Shown: in pieces, positions 19,174 to 29,014 of the stretch
Numbering within the stretch: the stretch's first letter is position 1
Layout: each line of letters starts with the position of its first letter
Source: Pseudoalteromonas luteoviolacea NCIMB 1942
GTDB taxonomy: Bacteria; Pseudomonadota; Gammaproteobacteria; Enterobacterales; Alteromonadaceae
Direction: 5' to 3'
Length of the DNA stretch: 64,000 bases
Assembly: GCF_001625595.1 (NCBI RefSeq)
Contig: NZ_AUXT01000146.1
Coordinates: 1-64,000 of the forward strand
Made by a program: the position numbers and the translations under genes
The notes under the pieces: generated by a model
What the model was told of the DNA's origin: nothing
Seen by the model: only the letters and a program-made list of their open reading frames with translations
The model's database searches: none

Positions 19174-20328
19174 ATGACAATCGAAGCGGTACTTGCAAAC
19201 CACCCGTTCATATTACATCGATTTCCTCTTGAACAAAAAAATCGCAGTCTACAAGCATGGGATGCCGCAGACGAATACCTCCTTGATCATATAGTATCAG
19301 AGTACCCAACTGCACAAAAAATCCTAATATTCAACGATAGTTTTGGTGCTCTGTGCTGTGCTTCAAGTGTTATCTTTCGTAAGGAACAGGCACTACCAAC
19401 CCTTTTCTTTGTCAGTGATTCCTTTGTAAGCAAGGCGGCTTGTCAGCACAACTTAGCGGAAAACCAGTTACCTACTGAACACGTAACGTTTTTAGACAGT
19501 TTAGAAAACTTACCAACAGACATTGACTTAGTGCTTATTAAAATCCCAAAAAATGCGGGGTTTTTACAGTATCAACTCTCTCTTTTAAGTCATCTACCTG
19601 CGGGTATTCCTGTCATCGCCGCAGGTAAAGCGAAAGAGATTCATACCTCGACGCTAAAATCGTTCAATCACTTTTTATCAGAACCCAAAACCAGCCTTGC
19701 AGTTAAAAAGTCGCGTTTAATTTTTTCGAAAACGATGGCTAAGCCAGTAGATAGCAAATTCCCCATATCTTGGCCTCTAGAAAATACAGACTTCACACTC
19801 ATTAACCATGCGAATGTCTTTTCTCGGGACTCCCTAGATATCGGCGCAAGGTTTTTCCTAAATTACCTACCAGCCGGAAAAAAGCCGATGAACATCATCG
19901 ACCTAGGGTGCGGTAATGGCGTAATTGGGCTACAAACTTTAAACCGCATGCCTAATTGCAAAGTTACTTTTGTTGATGAGTCGGCAATGGCCGTCGCGAC
20001 AGCAAAACAAAATGTCAGCCACAATTTGCCCGCACGTCTGCCCGACTGCCAATTTGTACACAATGATTGTCTCGCTGATTTTGAGCCCAATAGCGCCGAT
20101 TTAGTGCTTTGTAATCCGCCATTTCATCAGGCACAAGCCATCACAGACCACATTGCATGGCAGATGTTTTTACAAGCCAAGTACACGCTTCGAAATGGCG
20201 GTGAGCTTAGGATTATCGGCAATCGTCATTTAGATTATCAAGACAAGTTGCAGCGCTTGTTTGGGAACTGTAAGGTACTAGGCAATAATAAAAAGTTTAC
20301 CGTGTTAAGCGTAATAAAAAGGAGCTAA
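19174..20328 (+). CDS. rlmG: 23S rRNA (guanine1835-N2)-methyltransferase
   Basis: Methylates G1835 of 23S rRNA using SAM. The ATG at 19174 gives MTIEAVLANHPF and 384 residues, close to E. coli RlmG and longer than RsmC. The diagnostic segments are LQAWDAADEYLL and KAKEIHTSTL in the degenerate N-terminal half, HANVFSRDSLDIGARFF, the SAM motif IIDLGCGNGVIGL, and catalytic NPPFHQ. RsmC (16S) was considered and set aside because of the N-terminal similarity. Three bases separate it from the lipoprotein gene that follows. Confidence 0.95.
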   Translation: MTIEAVLANHPFILHRFPLEQKNRSLQAWDAADEYLLDHIVSEYPTAQKILIFNDSFGALCCASSVIFRKEQALPTLFFVSDSFVSKAACQHNLAENQLPTEHVTFLDSLENLPTDIDLVLIKIPKNAGFLQYQLSLLSHLPAGIPVIAAGKAKEIHTSTLKSFNHFLSEPKTSLAVKKSRLIFSKTMAKPVDSKFPISWPLENTDFTLINHANVFSRDSLDIGARFFLNYLPAGKKPMNIIDLGCGNGVIGLQTLNRMPNCKVTFVDESAMAVATAKQNVSHNLPARLPDCQFVHNDCLADFEPNSADLVLCNPPFHQAQAITDHIAWQMFLQAKYTLRNGGELRIIGNRHLDYQDKLQRLFGNCKVLGNNKKFTVLSVIKRS

Positions 20329-20331
20329 TCT

Positions 20332-20895
20332 ATGGCGAATATCATTAAATCACTGGCTGTCGTAGGCATCGTGACTCTTTTGTCAGGGTGTGCCGGCTCA
20401 CCAAAAGCGGTGATCCTAAGTCCCAGTTACTCTGCAGGCCAAGTAAATACTATTAATCTACCCGTATCTGTCAAAGTAGAAGACCTCAGAACATCCAAGT
20501 TTACTGTTAAGGTGCTCGACATAGAACCTGCTGTGTATCTACCTGATGCAAACTTGCCTGTTACTTTATCAGCGCTGATAAATGATGCATTTAGAGCCAA
20601 TGGCGCAAACATTGTTAGCAACGCGAATGTACAAATAACAGTTCAAGTCAAACAGTTTCTAGCGCTCGTTTCAGAAACTTACACTAAACACGAAAGTAAT
20701 GCACAAGCTGAATTTATGGTTACCGTCACTAAAGGTAAGAGCACATTTGTTAAATCTTTTTCGGGTAACAGAAAATTGACCGGCTCACTGAAACATGATC
20801 AGGCAAAAGTAGAGGGCCAACTAAATGTGCTTGCCCAACAGCTCGTAACACATATGATAAAAGACGAAGAGCTTATTCAATTCATCTCACAATAA
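20332..20895 (+). CDS. yajG: YajG family lipoprotein
   Basis: This 187-residue outer-membrane-type lipoprotein has an N-terminal signal with lipobox LLSGC (Cys at residue 20 or 21). The rest is a single soluble domain with no known catalytic motif; it belongs to the YajG (UPF0194-like) group, which in enterobacteria sits directly before ampG. The same association holds here, with a PPIase gene inserted between. The function is unknown; a cell-envelope or peptidoglycan-related role is only suggested by context. Confidence 0.8.
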   Translation: MANIIKSLAVVGIVTLLSGCAGSPKAVILSPSYSAGQVNTINLPVSVKVEDLRTSKFTVKVLDIEPAVYLPDANLPVTLSALINDAFRANGANIVSNANVQITVQVKQFLALVSETYTKHESNAQAEFMVTVTKGKSTFVKSFSGNRKLTGSLKHDQAKVEGQLNVLAQQLVTHMIKDEELIQFISQ

Positions 20896-20911
20896 AGTAT
20901 AAGGAACACAG

Positions 20912-21535
20912 ATGATCCGCTGCGCGATACTCATAATTACCTTACTTACAAGTGCACTTGCCTTTGCAGGTAATAAAGAAGGGCGATTTGTACAAAAAGA
21001 CAACCTGTTTCCGAAAGTACAGATCAACACCTCACTTGGCAAAATTACTGTGGAACTAGATCGCTCACGCGCACCAATCACAGTAAATAACTTTTTGACC
21101 TACGTGGTTAACGATGACTATAAAGGTTCTGTTTTTCACCGTGTAGAGCGCGACGAAGCCAATGAAAAAGACTTTGTTATCCAAGGTGGTGGCTACGACA
21201 AAGACTATGATGGCATGTTTGAAAGAAAGCCTATCTTTAATGAAAGTGGTAATGGCATGAAAAACGATATGTACTCTGTTGCCATGGCCTATCAGGATAA
21301 CAAACCACACTCAGGCACGAGGCAGTTCTTTTTTAATATGGACGACAATGATCACCTAAACCCAGGCAGAGGTTGGGGTTTTGCTGTATTTGGTAATGTG
21401 ACTGAAGGGTATGAAACGCTCGATAAAATTATGCAAGTTGAAACTGGCTACAATAAAAAGCTGGGCTATAGCTTTATTCCAAAAACAGCCGTGATCATCT
21501 ACAGCATTGATATTTTGCCAGCAGAAGAGTTCTAA
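20912..21535 (+). CDS. Periplasmic cyclophilin-type peptidyl-prolyl isomerase
   Basis: This 207-residue protein has an N-terminal signal peptide (cleavage likely after ALAFA, near residue 19). The cyclophilin domain follows: VQINTSLGKITVELD, APITVNNFLTYV, GSVFHRV with the catalytic-loop Arg replaced by the usual bacterial context, QGGGY, and FFNMDDNDHLNP. It has the insert typical of the bacterial PpiA/PpiB-like exported group. It lies between yajG and ampG with gaps of 16 and 8 bases, so the three form one operon. The exact paralogue is not assigned. Confidence 0.9.
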   Translation: MIRCAILIITLLTSALAFAGNKEGRFVQKDNLFPKVQINTSLGKITVELDRSRAPITVNNFLTYVVNDDYKGSVFHRVERDEANEKDFVIQGGGYDKDYDGMFERKPIFNESGNGMKNDMYSVAMAYQDNKPHSGTRQFFFNMDDNDHLNPGRGWGFAVFGNVTEGYETLDKIMQVETGYNKKLGYSFIPKTAVIIYSIDILPAEEF

Positions 21536-21543
21536 CAAAGACT

Positions 21544-22923
21544 ATGGCGACCACAACAAGTATCTTGAAATACCTGAGTTATTATCAAGACAAGCGTTTA
21601 TTGACTGTATTTGCTTTTGGTATGAGTCAGGGGTTTCCTTGGGTATTGATCGGCTCAGTGATGTCTGCGTGGCTGAAAGATGAAGGCCTAAGTAGAAGTC
21701 TGATAGGACTGTTTGGGATAGTATTCGGTGCTTATACCATTAACTTTTTGTGGTCTCCGCTTGTTGATAGACTTAAATTGCCACTCATTGGCGCCCGGCT
21801 CGGCCAGCGACGTAGTTGGATATTCCTTGGTCAAATTGTCGTTACTTTGTGTGCTGTAAATTTGGCATTCGTCGATTTACAAAATAATTTGTTTCATGCT
21901 GCTTTACTGTGTTTTCTGATCGCACTTTTTGCTGCAACGCATGATATTGCGATAGATGGCTATCGTATCGATATATTACCTCAAGCAGAAAGCGAAAAAT
22001 CAACCGCAGCAGCAGCGATGGCCACTTCTGGGTGGTGGACTGGATACGCGCTACTCGGTGCTATCCCATTTTTTGCTGCCGATTTACCTAACGTCGAATG
22101 GCCCGATGTGTACCTGTTACTTTCAGGTATTATGAGCTTATTAGTCGTTTTTACATTGCTAGCAAAAGAGCCAGAATCACACCGAGATACAGCTCAAGCC
22201 GAAATTCAAAAAGCCTATGAAGATAAGCTTTCTACGCATGGTCACTCAAGGGCGAATAAACTCTTGGCATGGCTGGGCGTAACCATCGTTGCACCATTTG
22301 TGAGCTTTTTCAAAAATAACGGGGTTAGCACCGCATTAGCACTACTCTCATTTATTTTCTTGTTCAAGATTGGCGAAGCATTCTTAGCCCGAATGTCCAT
22401 TGTATTTTATAAAGAAATTGGCTTTAGCAATACCCAAATAGCACAGTACTCAAAACTGGGCACCGGTTTAATCACCATCATCTTCGCTTTCTTGGGTAGT
22501 ATCTTCAATCACAAATACGGCATTGTGAAAGGTCTGTTCATTAGCGGTGTGGCTATGGCCGCGTCCAATTTAATGTTTTCGTGGATAGCTATTGCAGGCC
22601 CTAAAGAACATCTGTATGCATTGGCCATTGTAATTGATGGGTTTACTCAAGCCTGGTCACTCGTTGCCTTGGTTGCGTTTATCTCTATGCTATGTGACAG
22701 GACATTTAGCGCGACACACTATGCCCTGCTTGCCTCTTTGGGCAGTTTAAGTCGAACTTTACTATCGAGTTACAGTGGTGTCGTGATAGATGACTGGCTG
22801 GATGGCGACTGGGCGGTTTTCTTTATTATTACCGCTTTGATGGTACTTCCTTCCCTGATATTTCTCTATTTCATAAGACATAAGCTTTATCAAATAGAGG
22901 CGTCTTATCATAAACAAAATTAA
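21544..22923 (+). CDS. ampG: AmpG-type muropeptide permease (MFS)
   Basis: An inner-membrane major facilitator protein for import of GlcNAc-anhydroMurNAc peptides in cell-wall recycling. The 459 residues form 12 or more hydrophobic segments. Family markers include FGMSQGFPWVLIGSVMSAWL at the first helix, NFLWSPLVDR, and FAATHDIAIDGYRIDIL in helices 4-5. The adjacent yajG supports the AmpG call. A rho-independent terminator follows immediately. Confidence 0.9.
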   Translation: MATTTSILKYLSYYQDKRLLTVFAFGMSQGFPWVLIGSVMSAWLKDEGLSRSLIGLFGIVFGAYTINFLWSPLVDRLKLPLIGARLGQRRSWIFLGQIVVTLCAVNLAFVDLQNNLFHAALLCFLIALFAATHDIAIDGYRIDILPQAESEKSTAAAAMATSGWWTGYALLGAIPFFAADLPNVEWPDVYLLLSGIMSLLVVFTLLAKEPESHRDTAQAEIQKAYEDKLSTHGHSRANKLLAWLGVTIVAPFVSFFKNNGVSTALALLSFIFLFKIGEAFLARMSIVFYKEIGFSNTQIAQYSKLGTGLITIIFAFLGSIFNHKYGIVKGLFISGVAMAASNLMFSWIAIAGPKEHLYALAIVIDGFTQAWSLVALVAFISMLCDRTFSATHYALLASLGSLSRTLLSSYSGVVIDDWLDGDWAVFFIITALMVLPSLIFLYFIRHKLYQIEASYHKQN

Positions 22924-22950
22924 GGTGCATTTCCTTGCACCTTGCTTTTC
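22922..22950 (+). terminator. Terminator of the yajG-PPIase-ampG operon
   Basis: An eight-base stem (AAGGTGCA / TGCACCTT) with a six-base loop and a short T-rich tail directly overlaps the ampG stop region. Confidence 0.75.
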
Positions 22951-22968
22951 AATCCCATTGTGTAGGAT

Positions 22969-23214
22969 TTATAGCTCTTCTTTATTAATTAGTGAAAGGC
23001 CTTCGTATGGGTCTACTTCCAGTGCCTCACAATAACGCAAAAACTCAATGACATCTAAACGACGTTCTTGATTTTCAATTTTACCGATAAATGAATGCGG
23101 CGTACCTAAAACCTGAGCAAGGCTACGCATTGTGTGGCCTTTCTCATGACGCTTTGATTTCAACCATTTTGTTAACTTTCCGTTTTCTTCTGAAGAAACC
23201 GTTTTACCCATCAT
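22969..23214 (-). CDS. Small XRE-family helix-turn-helix regulator
   Basis: This 81-residue protein is almost only a Cro/C1-type helix-turn-helix: LKSKRHEKGHTMRSLAQVLGTPHSFIGKIENQERRLDVIEFLRYCEALEVDP. The length and absence of a second domain suggest a chromosomal housekeeping-type regulator rather than a phage repressor. No phage or toxin gene is next to it, so a toxin-antitoxin role is not supported. Its targets are unknown. Confidence 0.85.
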   Translation of the reverse strand: MMGKTVSSEENGKLTKWLKSKRHEKGHTMRSLAQVLGTPHSFIGKIENQERRLDVIEFLRYCEALEVDPYEGLSLINKEEL

Positions 23215-23570
23215 AAATAAACATCTCCTACTTGATGATTTACCTTAAACAGCTTCGTGAAATTTGCCCGTCTCACTCAGCTGCACATCGTATACTAGAA
23301 AAAATACTCGCTACAGACCCTACAGATCTTGCGTATTTCCTGTTTTGCCAACAGGTCTTGTTCCTGTGTACCCAATAAGGTATAGACCATCTTAGCGCTA
23401 AAACCTAATAAAATTTTGAAAAATTATATTCATTTTTTTCATGTAGGGTACAAAGTACACTTTAACAAAAATTTTATATCTTGTACCAGTATTTGAAATA
23501 ATTTATTTTTCTTTAAAAATTAGCCATTTAGAGCTAACCTTAAATTTAATTGAAAAATTAGGGTGCAAAA
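23215..23570. other. AT-rich intergenic region
   Basis: Very AT-rich sequence of about 355 bases between the divergent XRE gene and the small membrane protein. It should hold both promoters. The only structure I see is a short inverted repeat (CCTGTT / AACAGG, 23339-23355). No coding sequence is evident. Confidence 0.5.
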
Positions 23571-23747
23571 ATGATTCGGATCTTATTTTTATTACCACTG
23601 ATTCTTTGTTTTGGCTGGTATTACTTTTTGAAGGTCAATGGCGTTCCATTGAAACAAGGTAAGCGGGGATTTATTTATATTCTGGCATTTTCAGCATTTG
23701 TGTTGGGCTTTTTTGTATTAATGATACACGTTACCAACCCTGCATAA
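23571..23747 (+). CDS. Small hypothetical membrane protein (58 residues)
   Basis: An ATG with an AGGG ribosome-like site six bases upstream opens a 58-codon frame beginning MIRILFLLPLILCFGWYYFL and ending VLMIHVTNPA. Two hydrophobic helices (about residues 2-18 and 32-52) are linked by a short basic loop (KQGKRG). A good terminator follows directly, which supports expression as a small single gene. No family was recognised. The hydrophobic pattern and gene-like start argue against chance, but the evidence is moderate. Confidence 0.65.
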   Translation: MIRILFLLPLILCFGWYYFLKVNGVPLKQGKRGFIYILAFSAFVLGFFVLMIHVTNPA

Positions 23748-23776
23748 AAAAGCCATGCAATTGCATGGCTTTTTCT
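23748..23776. terminator. Bidirectional terminator between the small ORF and erpA
   Basis: Near-perfect palindrome AAAAGCCATGCAATTGCATGGCTTTTT with A and T runs on each side. It can end the rightward small gene and the leftward erpA transcript. Confidence 0.9.
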
Positions 23777-23793
23777 CTCAATATTGAAAGATA

Positions 23794-24132
23794 CTACACA
23801 CTGAAACTTGCGCCACAACCACATGTCGTTGTCGCGTTAGGGTTATTAACAAAGAAGCGCGCCCCTTCTAGTCCTTCTGTGTAGTCCACAATACCGTCAA
23901 TCAGATATTGAATACTCATTGGGTCAACTACCATGACCACACCATTTTTTTCAATTTCTAAATCGCCTGGGTTTACTTTTTCATCAAAAGTGAATCCATA
24001 CTGGAAGCCTGAACATCCTCCACCAGTTACATACACGCGAAGTTTTAAATCCGGATTTTCTTCTTCAGATATTAGCTCTTTTACGCGAGCAGCTGCAGCA
24101 TCGCTAAATTTAATAGGTAACTCTTCTGACAT
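23794..24132 (-). CDS. erpA: Iron-sulfur cluster insertion protein ErpA
   Basis: This A-type Fe-S carrier delivers clusters to isoprenoid and respiratory enzymes. The 112-residue protein starts [20 protein letters not shown]; another ATG two codons upstream (24138) is also possible with the nearby AAGGG. The three cluster-ligand Cys are in [12 protein letters not shown] and the C-terminal [20 protein letters not shown] and [11 protein letters not shown] are family features that separate it from IscA. Confidence 0.96.
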   Translation of the reverse strand: MSEELPIKFSDAAAARVKELISEEENPDLKLRVYVTGGGCSGFQYGFTFDEKVNPGDLEIEKNGVVMVVDPMSIQYLIDGIVDYTEGLEGARFFVNNPNATTTCGCGASFSV

Positions 24133-24342
24133 GTGCATTCGACCCTTGTACATTAATTAGCGGAATTATCTAATACCCGACTATTTTAATCAAGTATCTC
24201 CCTTTGTACCTTTATTTGAATGAATGGTTAATTGTAAACAAGACCAACCGACATTTTTAATTAAAAAGCTAGATTTATGTCAGGGACTTAGCGATGATCT
24301 TTTGATAAAATATAAGGACCTGTTCAATTCCAGCGATACATT

Positions 24343-26025
24343 ATGAACTTTGATCAAGTCAGGCGCCGTCTAGCAAAGCCAAAGACTTCCGCACAATTGT
24401 GCGTACTTGGCGTATGTGCTGGCCTTATTGCAGCAATACTGATCATACTTTTTCGTCTGATGATTGAACTAGTACAGTCAACCTTTTTAGATAATCACGA
24501 TGATTTCACTACGTTAGCACAGCATCAAAGGTTATTACTGCCTGTGGGCGCGGCTTTGGTTATAGCATTATTTGCCAGCCTTACTGGGTTTAAACATTAT
24601 CGCCTAGGCATTCCGTTTGTGATTAATCGCATCAAACATCATTACGGCCATATGCCAATTTGGAATTCAGTCAACCAATTTTTTGGCGGTGGAATTGCTT
24701 TAATCTGTGGATTTTCAGTAGGTCGAGAAGGCCCGTCTGTACACATGGGGGCAACAGGGGCAAGTGTCTTAACTGAACGATTACACCTTCCCCATAACGC
24801 AGCACGTACTTTGGCAGGTTGCGGGGTTGCGGCAGGTATAGCAGCCTCATTCAATACTCCGCTGGCAGCGGTTATATTTGTGATGGAAGTTGTTCTAAGA
24901 GAATACAAAATTCATATTTTCGTACCGATTATGCTCGCCGCCGTCACTGGTGCGTTAGCCACTCAATTTGTATTTGGTAATGTTTCAGAGCTTTCATTAA
25001 TTCAAATAGAGATGCTGAGCTTTTGGCACTACCCCTATTTAATCATTTGTGGATTTGCCCTTGGCGCTGTCGCGTTTGCATTTAATCAAAACCTCATGTT
25101 AATTATCAAAACATTTAAGCCTATCAGCATGTTCCCTCGTCTTCTACTTGCGGGGCTCATCGCAGGTCTAATCGGCTACTTGGTTCCTGAAGCAATGGGC
25201 TCCGGCATGAGTGCGATTAAACTTGCGGTAGAAACGCCAGATAACCTGCAACTATTAACAACTATTTTTATCGCTAAATTATTGGCGACCTTGTTCGCCA
25301 TAGGCCTAGGTATTCCTGGCGGTCTAATTGGCCCAGTTATCGGACTTGGGGTAATCCTAGGTACTTTAATGGCCTTTTTCGGTCAATTTATTTCACCAGA
25401 CACCGCCGTAGCCGGTACATATGGTGTCCTCGGTATGGCAGGGTTACTCGCAGCAACGCTACATGCGCCTTTAGCAGCCCTTTGTGCTGTGATGGAATTG
25501 ACATCTAACCCACAAATTGTAGTACCTGCCATGTTAATTATCTCAACGGCTTACGTGACAGCCCTGCAAGTATTTGGCAATCGTTCGATATTTTTGCAAC
25601 AGTTGGACTTTCAAGGTCTTCCCTATCAAGTATCTCCAGCAAAAGAAGCCCTGCAAAAAGTGGGGATTGTCGAAGAGATGGAAGAGGACTTCAAGCTTTT
25701 ATACTCCAATGACAAAAAACAAATCAAAGATACTTTGTCAGCCGTAGAAAGCCAAACGCCACTTATCATCTATGACGAAGAAACTGGATATCAGTTAGCC
25801 GAATATGACTTAACGCTCGTTTCAGATGATAGCGCAACCATTAAGTACGTCCCTCTTCAGGGCCTAAGCACGCAAGCGACACTGGCAGAAGCGTTTGAAT
25901 TATTAAAAGACAAGAGATCTGGTGCAGTTTATGTTTATAACCAAAAAGACAGCCTACAAATCATGGGGATTGTCCGGTGGGATAAATTACGGCACATTTT
26001 GACAATGAGAAATAGTTTACTTTAA
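24343..26025 (+). CDS. CLC-family chloride channel / transporter with cytoplasmic tail
   Basis: This 560-residue membrane protein of the CLC family has about 440 residues of membrane core and about 120 of C-terminal cytoplasmic region that resembles a CBS-type module. The gating Glu is present in GREGPSVHMGA, and GIPGGLIGPVIG corresponds to the second anion motif. Compared with E. coli ClcA, the selectivity Ser of GSGIP is replaced (YRLGIP), the proton-pathway Glu203 position is Val (VIFVMEVVL), and the inner Tyr445 position appears to be Phe (NRSIFL). These residue alignments are by eye. They raise the possibility of a channel-like or otherwise altered mechanism, so I do not assign clcA. Confidence 0.88.
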   Translation: MNFDQVRRRLAKPKTSAQLCVLGVCAGLIAAILIILFRLMIELVQSTFLDNHDDFTTLAQHQRLLLPVGAALVIALFASLTGFKHYRLGIPFVINRIKHHYGHMPIWNSVNQFFGGGIALICGFSVGREGPSVHMGATGASVLTERLHLPHNAARTLAGCGVAAGIAASFNTPLAAVIFVMEVVLREYKIHIFVPIMLAAVTGALATQFVFGNVSELSLIQIEMLSFWHYPYLIICGFALGAVAFAFNQNLMLIIKTFKPISMFPRLLLAGLIAGLIGYLVPEAMGSGMSAIKLAVETPDNLQLLTTIFIAKLLATLFAIGLGIPGGLIGPVIGLGVILGTLMAFFGQFISPDTAVAGTYGVLGMAGLLAATLHAPLAALCAVMELTSNPQIVVPAMLIISTAYVTALQVFGNRSIFLQQLDFQGLPYQVSPAKEALQKVGIVEEMEEDFKLLYSNDKKQIKDTLSAVESQTPLIIYDEETGYQLAEYDLTLVSDDSATIKYVPLQGLSTQATLAEAFELLKDKRSGAVYVYNQKDSLQIMGIVRWDKLRHILTMRNSLL

Positions 26026-26044
26026 TCGAATCATAAGGGGTATT

Positions 26045-26479
26045 ATGAGCGCACTGTTGGTTTACAAAGCTTTGCACATCTTTTTTATGGTGGCTTGGTT
26101 TGCAGGTATTTTTTACTTACCAAGGTTATTTATTTATCACACAATGACCGAAGAAAAGGCATGTAAGGCGATGCTTAAGATCATGGAGAGGCGCTTACTT
26201 TACTTTGTTACACCTTTTGCCATCCTCACAGGTATATTTGGCACCCTTACCATTGTTGAATATGGCCGAGAGTGGTTTAAATACAACATGTGGCTTCATT
26301 ATAAACTGGTTTTTGTAATTATTTTATACATTTACCATGGCTACTTCTTTAAATTATTAGCTGACTTCAAGCATGATAGAAACATTCGCAGTACACGCTT
26401 CTATCGCTTCTATAACGAGTTCCCCGTTTTCCTATTATTGCCAATTATTCTGTTAGCAGTATTAAAACCCTTTTTTTAG
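26045..26479 (+). CDS. hemJ: HemJ-type protoporphyrinogen IX oxidase (UPF0093/CopD family)
   Basis: This 144-residue protein has four hydrophobic segments and the family opening YKALHIFFMVAWFAGIFYLPRLFIYH, with its conserved His and a Lys in HYKLVFVIIL. HemJ oxidises protoporphyrinogen IX in organisms lacking HemG/HemY. hemL, another haem-pathway gene, lies 1.2 kb downstream on the same strand, which fits the assignment. The gene follows the CLC gene by 19 bases and probably shares its transcript. Confidence 0.85.
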   Translation: MSALLVYKALHIFFMVAWFAGIFYLPRLFIYHTMTEEKACKAMLKIMERRLLYFVTPFAILTGIFGTLTIVEYGREWFKYNMWLHYKLVFVIILYIYHGYFFKLLADFKHDRNIRSTRFYRFYNEFPVFLLLPIILLAVLKPFF

Positions 26480-26630
26480 CTTAAATATGGCGGCGACAGT
26501 GCCGTCATACTCACCAGATAGCTAGGAACTATGCTATTATGTCGTTCCAGTAACCTAGTGTTGCCAAGGTTATCTCGGTTAGGAGCGCAGCCTTGCCTCC
26601 TGTTGTCAATCTGTGATTAGGAATCGCCGC

Positions 26631-27647
26631 ATGTTAAGTTTCCAAGGTGAAAACATCCTTTCTGTCAATCAACTCGATAGAGAAGCAATAGAACTTATTT
26701 TTGAAGTCGCCAAGCGCATGGAGCCTTATGCTAAAAAGCACAAGCGTACAAAAGTGCTCGAAGGCGCAGTGCTTGCAAACCTATTTTTTGAACCAAGTAC
26801 CCGCACACGTGTCAGCTTTGGTACTGCTTTTAACCTATTAGGTGGTCTGGTAAGAGAAACAACTGGTATGCAAAGCTCAGCATTGGCAAAAGGCGAATCC
26901 TTATACGATACCGCTCGTGTTATTTCAGCTTATGCTGATGCTGTGGCGATGCGACACCCTGATGCGGGAAGTGTTGCAGAATTTGCTACCGGCTCTGATG
27001 TTCCAGTACTTAACGGCGGTGACGGCCCCAACGAACACCCAACTCAAGCGCTACTGGATCTATTAACGATTGATCGTGAGCTGGACCGCTACGGTCGTGG
27101 CGTAGATGGAATGCACATCGCCTTGGTCGGTGACTTGAAATACGGCCGTACAGTACACTCTCTATCTAAATTATTGTGTCACTATAAAAATATTAAATTT
27201 TCTATGGTCGCACCAGACGGTTTGCAAATGCCAGACTATGTCCTTGATGCGGTAACTAACGCAGGTCACCAAATTGAGTTGGTCTCACAAATGGAAGGTA
27301 ACTTAGCGGCTGATATTGTTTATCAAACCCGAATTCAAGAAGAGCGATTCCCCTCGCAAGAAGAAGCTAATAAGTACCGCGGTGGATTTAGAATTAGTCA
27401 GTCTATTTACGAGGCGCACTGTAAGCCAGAATCAGTCTTAATGCATCCACTGCCACGCGATAGCCGCAGCGATGCGAATGAATTAGATAACGATTTAAAT
27501 ACCAATGATAACTTGGCCATTTTTAGACAAGTACAAAATGGCGTGCTGATCCGTATGGCGCTTTTCGCACTCACTTTAGGTGTAGAAAACAAAGTACAAC
27601 AATACGAAACAAATGTACCTTGGTTCAGCAGAAAACGCCAAAGTTAA
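26631..27647 (+). CDS. pyrB: Aspartate carbamoyltransferase, catalytic subunit
   Basis: Condenses carbamoyl phosphate and aspartate in pyrimidine synthesis. The ATG at 26631 has an AGGA eight bases upstream; a GTG six codons earlier is less likely. The 338-residue protein shows the carbamoyl-phosphate motif [12 protein letters not shown] and the [12 protein letters not shown] and HPLPRDSR blocks. It is longer than E. coli PyrB at the C-terminus, and no pyrI follows, so it is probably not the classical PyrB-PyrI holoenzyme. A hairpin-like element (26487-26507) lies in the 151-base leader. Confidence 0.93.
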   Translation: MLSFQGENILSVNQLDREAIELIFEVAKRMEPYAKKHKRTKVLEGAVLANLFFEPSTRTRVSFGTAFNLLGGLVRETTGMQSSALAKGESLYDTARVISAYADAVAMRHPDAGSVAEFATGSDVPVLNGGDGPNEHPTQALLDLLTIDRELDRYGRGVDGMHIALVGDLKYGRTVHSLSKLLCHYKNIKFSMVAPDGLQMPDYVLDAVTNAGHQIELVSQMEGNLAADIVYQTRIQEERFPSQEEANKYRGGFRISQSIYEAHCKPESVLMHPLPRDSRSDANELDNDLNTNDNLAIFRQVQNGVLIRMALFALTLGVENKVQQYETNVPWFSRKRQS

Positions 27648-27663
27648 TCAAAAAGGACACATT

Positions 27664-28983
27664 ATGACAATTAGCCAGAATTTATTTGAGCGTGCCCAAA
27701 CTTCTATCCCTGGTGGTGTAAACTCGCCAGTTAGAGCTTTTAATGGTGTCGGTGGTACACCTTTGTTCATCACAAAAGCTGAAGGCCCTTTTACTTTTGA
27801 TGCTGATAATAATCGCTACATTGATTACGTAGGTTCTTGGGGGCCAATGATCCTTGGGCATAATCACCCTGAAATAAAGCAAGCGGTGCTAGATGCAGTT
27901 GAAAATGGTTTAAGCTACGGAGCGCCAACAGAGACTGAAATTCTAATGGCTGAGAAAGTGAAGGAGCTAGTACCTTCAATAGAAAAAGTGCGAATGGTTA
28001 GCTCAGGCACCGAAGCTACAATGAGTGCAATTCGTCTTGCACGCGGCTTCACAGGCAGAGATAAAATTCTCAAGTTTGAAGGCTGTTACCATGGTCATGC
28101 AGACTCACTTCTAGTAAAAGCAGGTTCAGGTGCACTGACCATGGGAGTACCGAATTCTCCTGGGATCCCAGCTGACTTTGCCAAGCATACCCTGACAGTA
28201 TCTTTTAACAACTTGGATGAAGTCAAAGCGATTTTTGAACAGTATAAAGATCAAATTGCCTGTGTTATTGTTGAACCTGTAGCAGGAAACATGAACTGTA
28301 TTCCACCGGTAGAAGGTTTCTTGGAAGGTTTACGTTCAGTGTGTACCGACCATAAATCTGTCCTAATTTTTGATGAAGTTATGACTGGTTTTAGAGTCGC
28401 ACTTGGTGGCGCGCAGCAATACTACAACATCGAACCAGACCTTACATGCTTGGGTAAAGTGATTGGCGGTGGTATGCCTGTCGGCGCATTTGGTGGCAAA
28501 CAAGAGATTATGGATTTCATTGCACCTGTTGGACCTGTGTACCAAGCTGGTACTTTATCTGGTAACCCAATTGCTATGGCGGCAGGACTAAAAGCACTAG
28601 AACTACTAGCTGAATCCGGATTACATGAAGCACTTGAGGCAAAATCTAAAGCGCTGTGTGTAGGCTTCCAAGCTGCTGCTGAAAAGCATAATATTCCGCT
28701 GACAACGAACTACGCAGGTGGTATGTTCGGTTTCTTCTTTACTTCAGCAGAACGCGTGGACAGCTATCAACAAGCTACGGAATGCGACTTAGATAAATTC
28801 AAACGCTTCTTCCACTTGATGCTTGAAGAAGGTGTTTACCTTGCACCATCTGCGTTTGAAGCTGGCTTTGTAAGCACCATGCATAGCGAGCAAGATATCG
28901 AAGAGACAATTCAAGCTGCAGACCGCGCTTTTGCGAAACTGGCGCTTAACAGCCACTTTCAAGCTGAAGCAGGCAAAAAATAA
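27664..28983 (+). CDS. hemL: Glutamate-1-semialdehyde 2,1-aminomutase
   Basis: PLP enzyme converting glutamate-1-semialdehyde to 5-aminolevulinate in the C5 haem pathway. The ATG at 27664 follows AAAGGA. The 439-residue length is normal. Visible motifs are [13 protein letters not shown] at the N-terminus, [41 protein letters not shown], and the PLP-Lys in [17 protein letters not shown]. It lies 16 bases after pyrB and ends at a clear terminator, so pyrB-hemL are likely co-transcribed. Confidence 0.97.
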   Translation: MTISQNLFERAQTSIPGGVNSPVRAFNGVGGTPLFITKAEGPFTFDADNNRYIDYVGSWGPMILGHNHPEIKQAVLDAVENGLSYGAPTETEILMAEKVKELVPSIEKVRMVSSGTEATMSAIRLARGFTGRDKILKFEGCYHGHADSLLVKAGSGALTMGVPNSPGIPADFAKHTLTVSFNNLDEVKAIFEQYKDQIACVIVEPVAGNMNCIPPVEGFLEGLRSVCTDHKSVLIFDEVMTGFRVALGGAQQYYNIEPDLTCLGKVIGGGMPVGAFGGKQEIMDFIAPVGPVYQAGTLSGNPIAMAAGLKALELLAESGLHEALEAKSKALCVGFQAAAEKHNIPLTTNYAGGMFGFFFTSAERVDSYQQATECDLDKFKRFFHLMLEEGVYLAPSAFEAGFVSTMHSEQDIEETIQAADRAFAKLALNSHFQAEAGKK

Positions 28984-28989
28984 TCAAAT

Positions 28990-29014
28990 AAAAGCCCTAT
29001 AAGGGCTTTTTTTC
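28990..29014 (+). terminator. Terminator after hemL
   Basis: Stem AAAAGCCC / GGGCTTTT with a short TATAA loop, followed by a run of T. Confidence 0.9.

Noticed and set aside
19174..20328. Annotation as rsmC (16S rRNA G1207 methyltransferase)
   Set aside because: The N-terminal blocks and the 384-residue length match RlmG rather than RsmC.
22969..23214. XRE regulator as an antitoxin or prophage repressor
   Set aside because: There is no toxin, integrase or phage gene nearby, and the neighbours are housekeeping genes.
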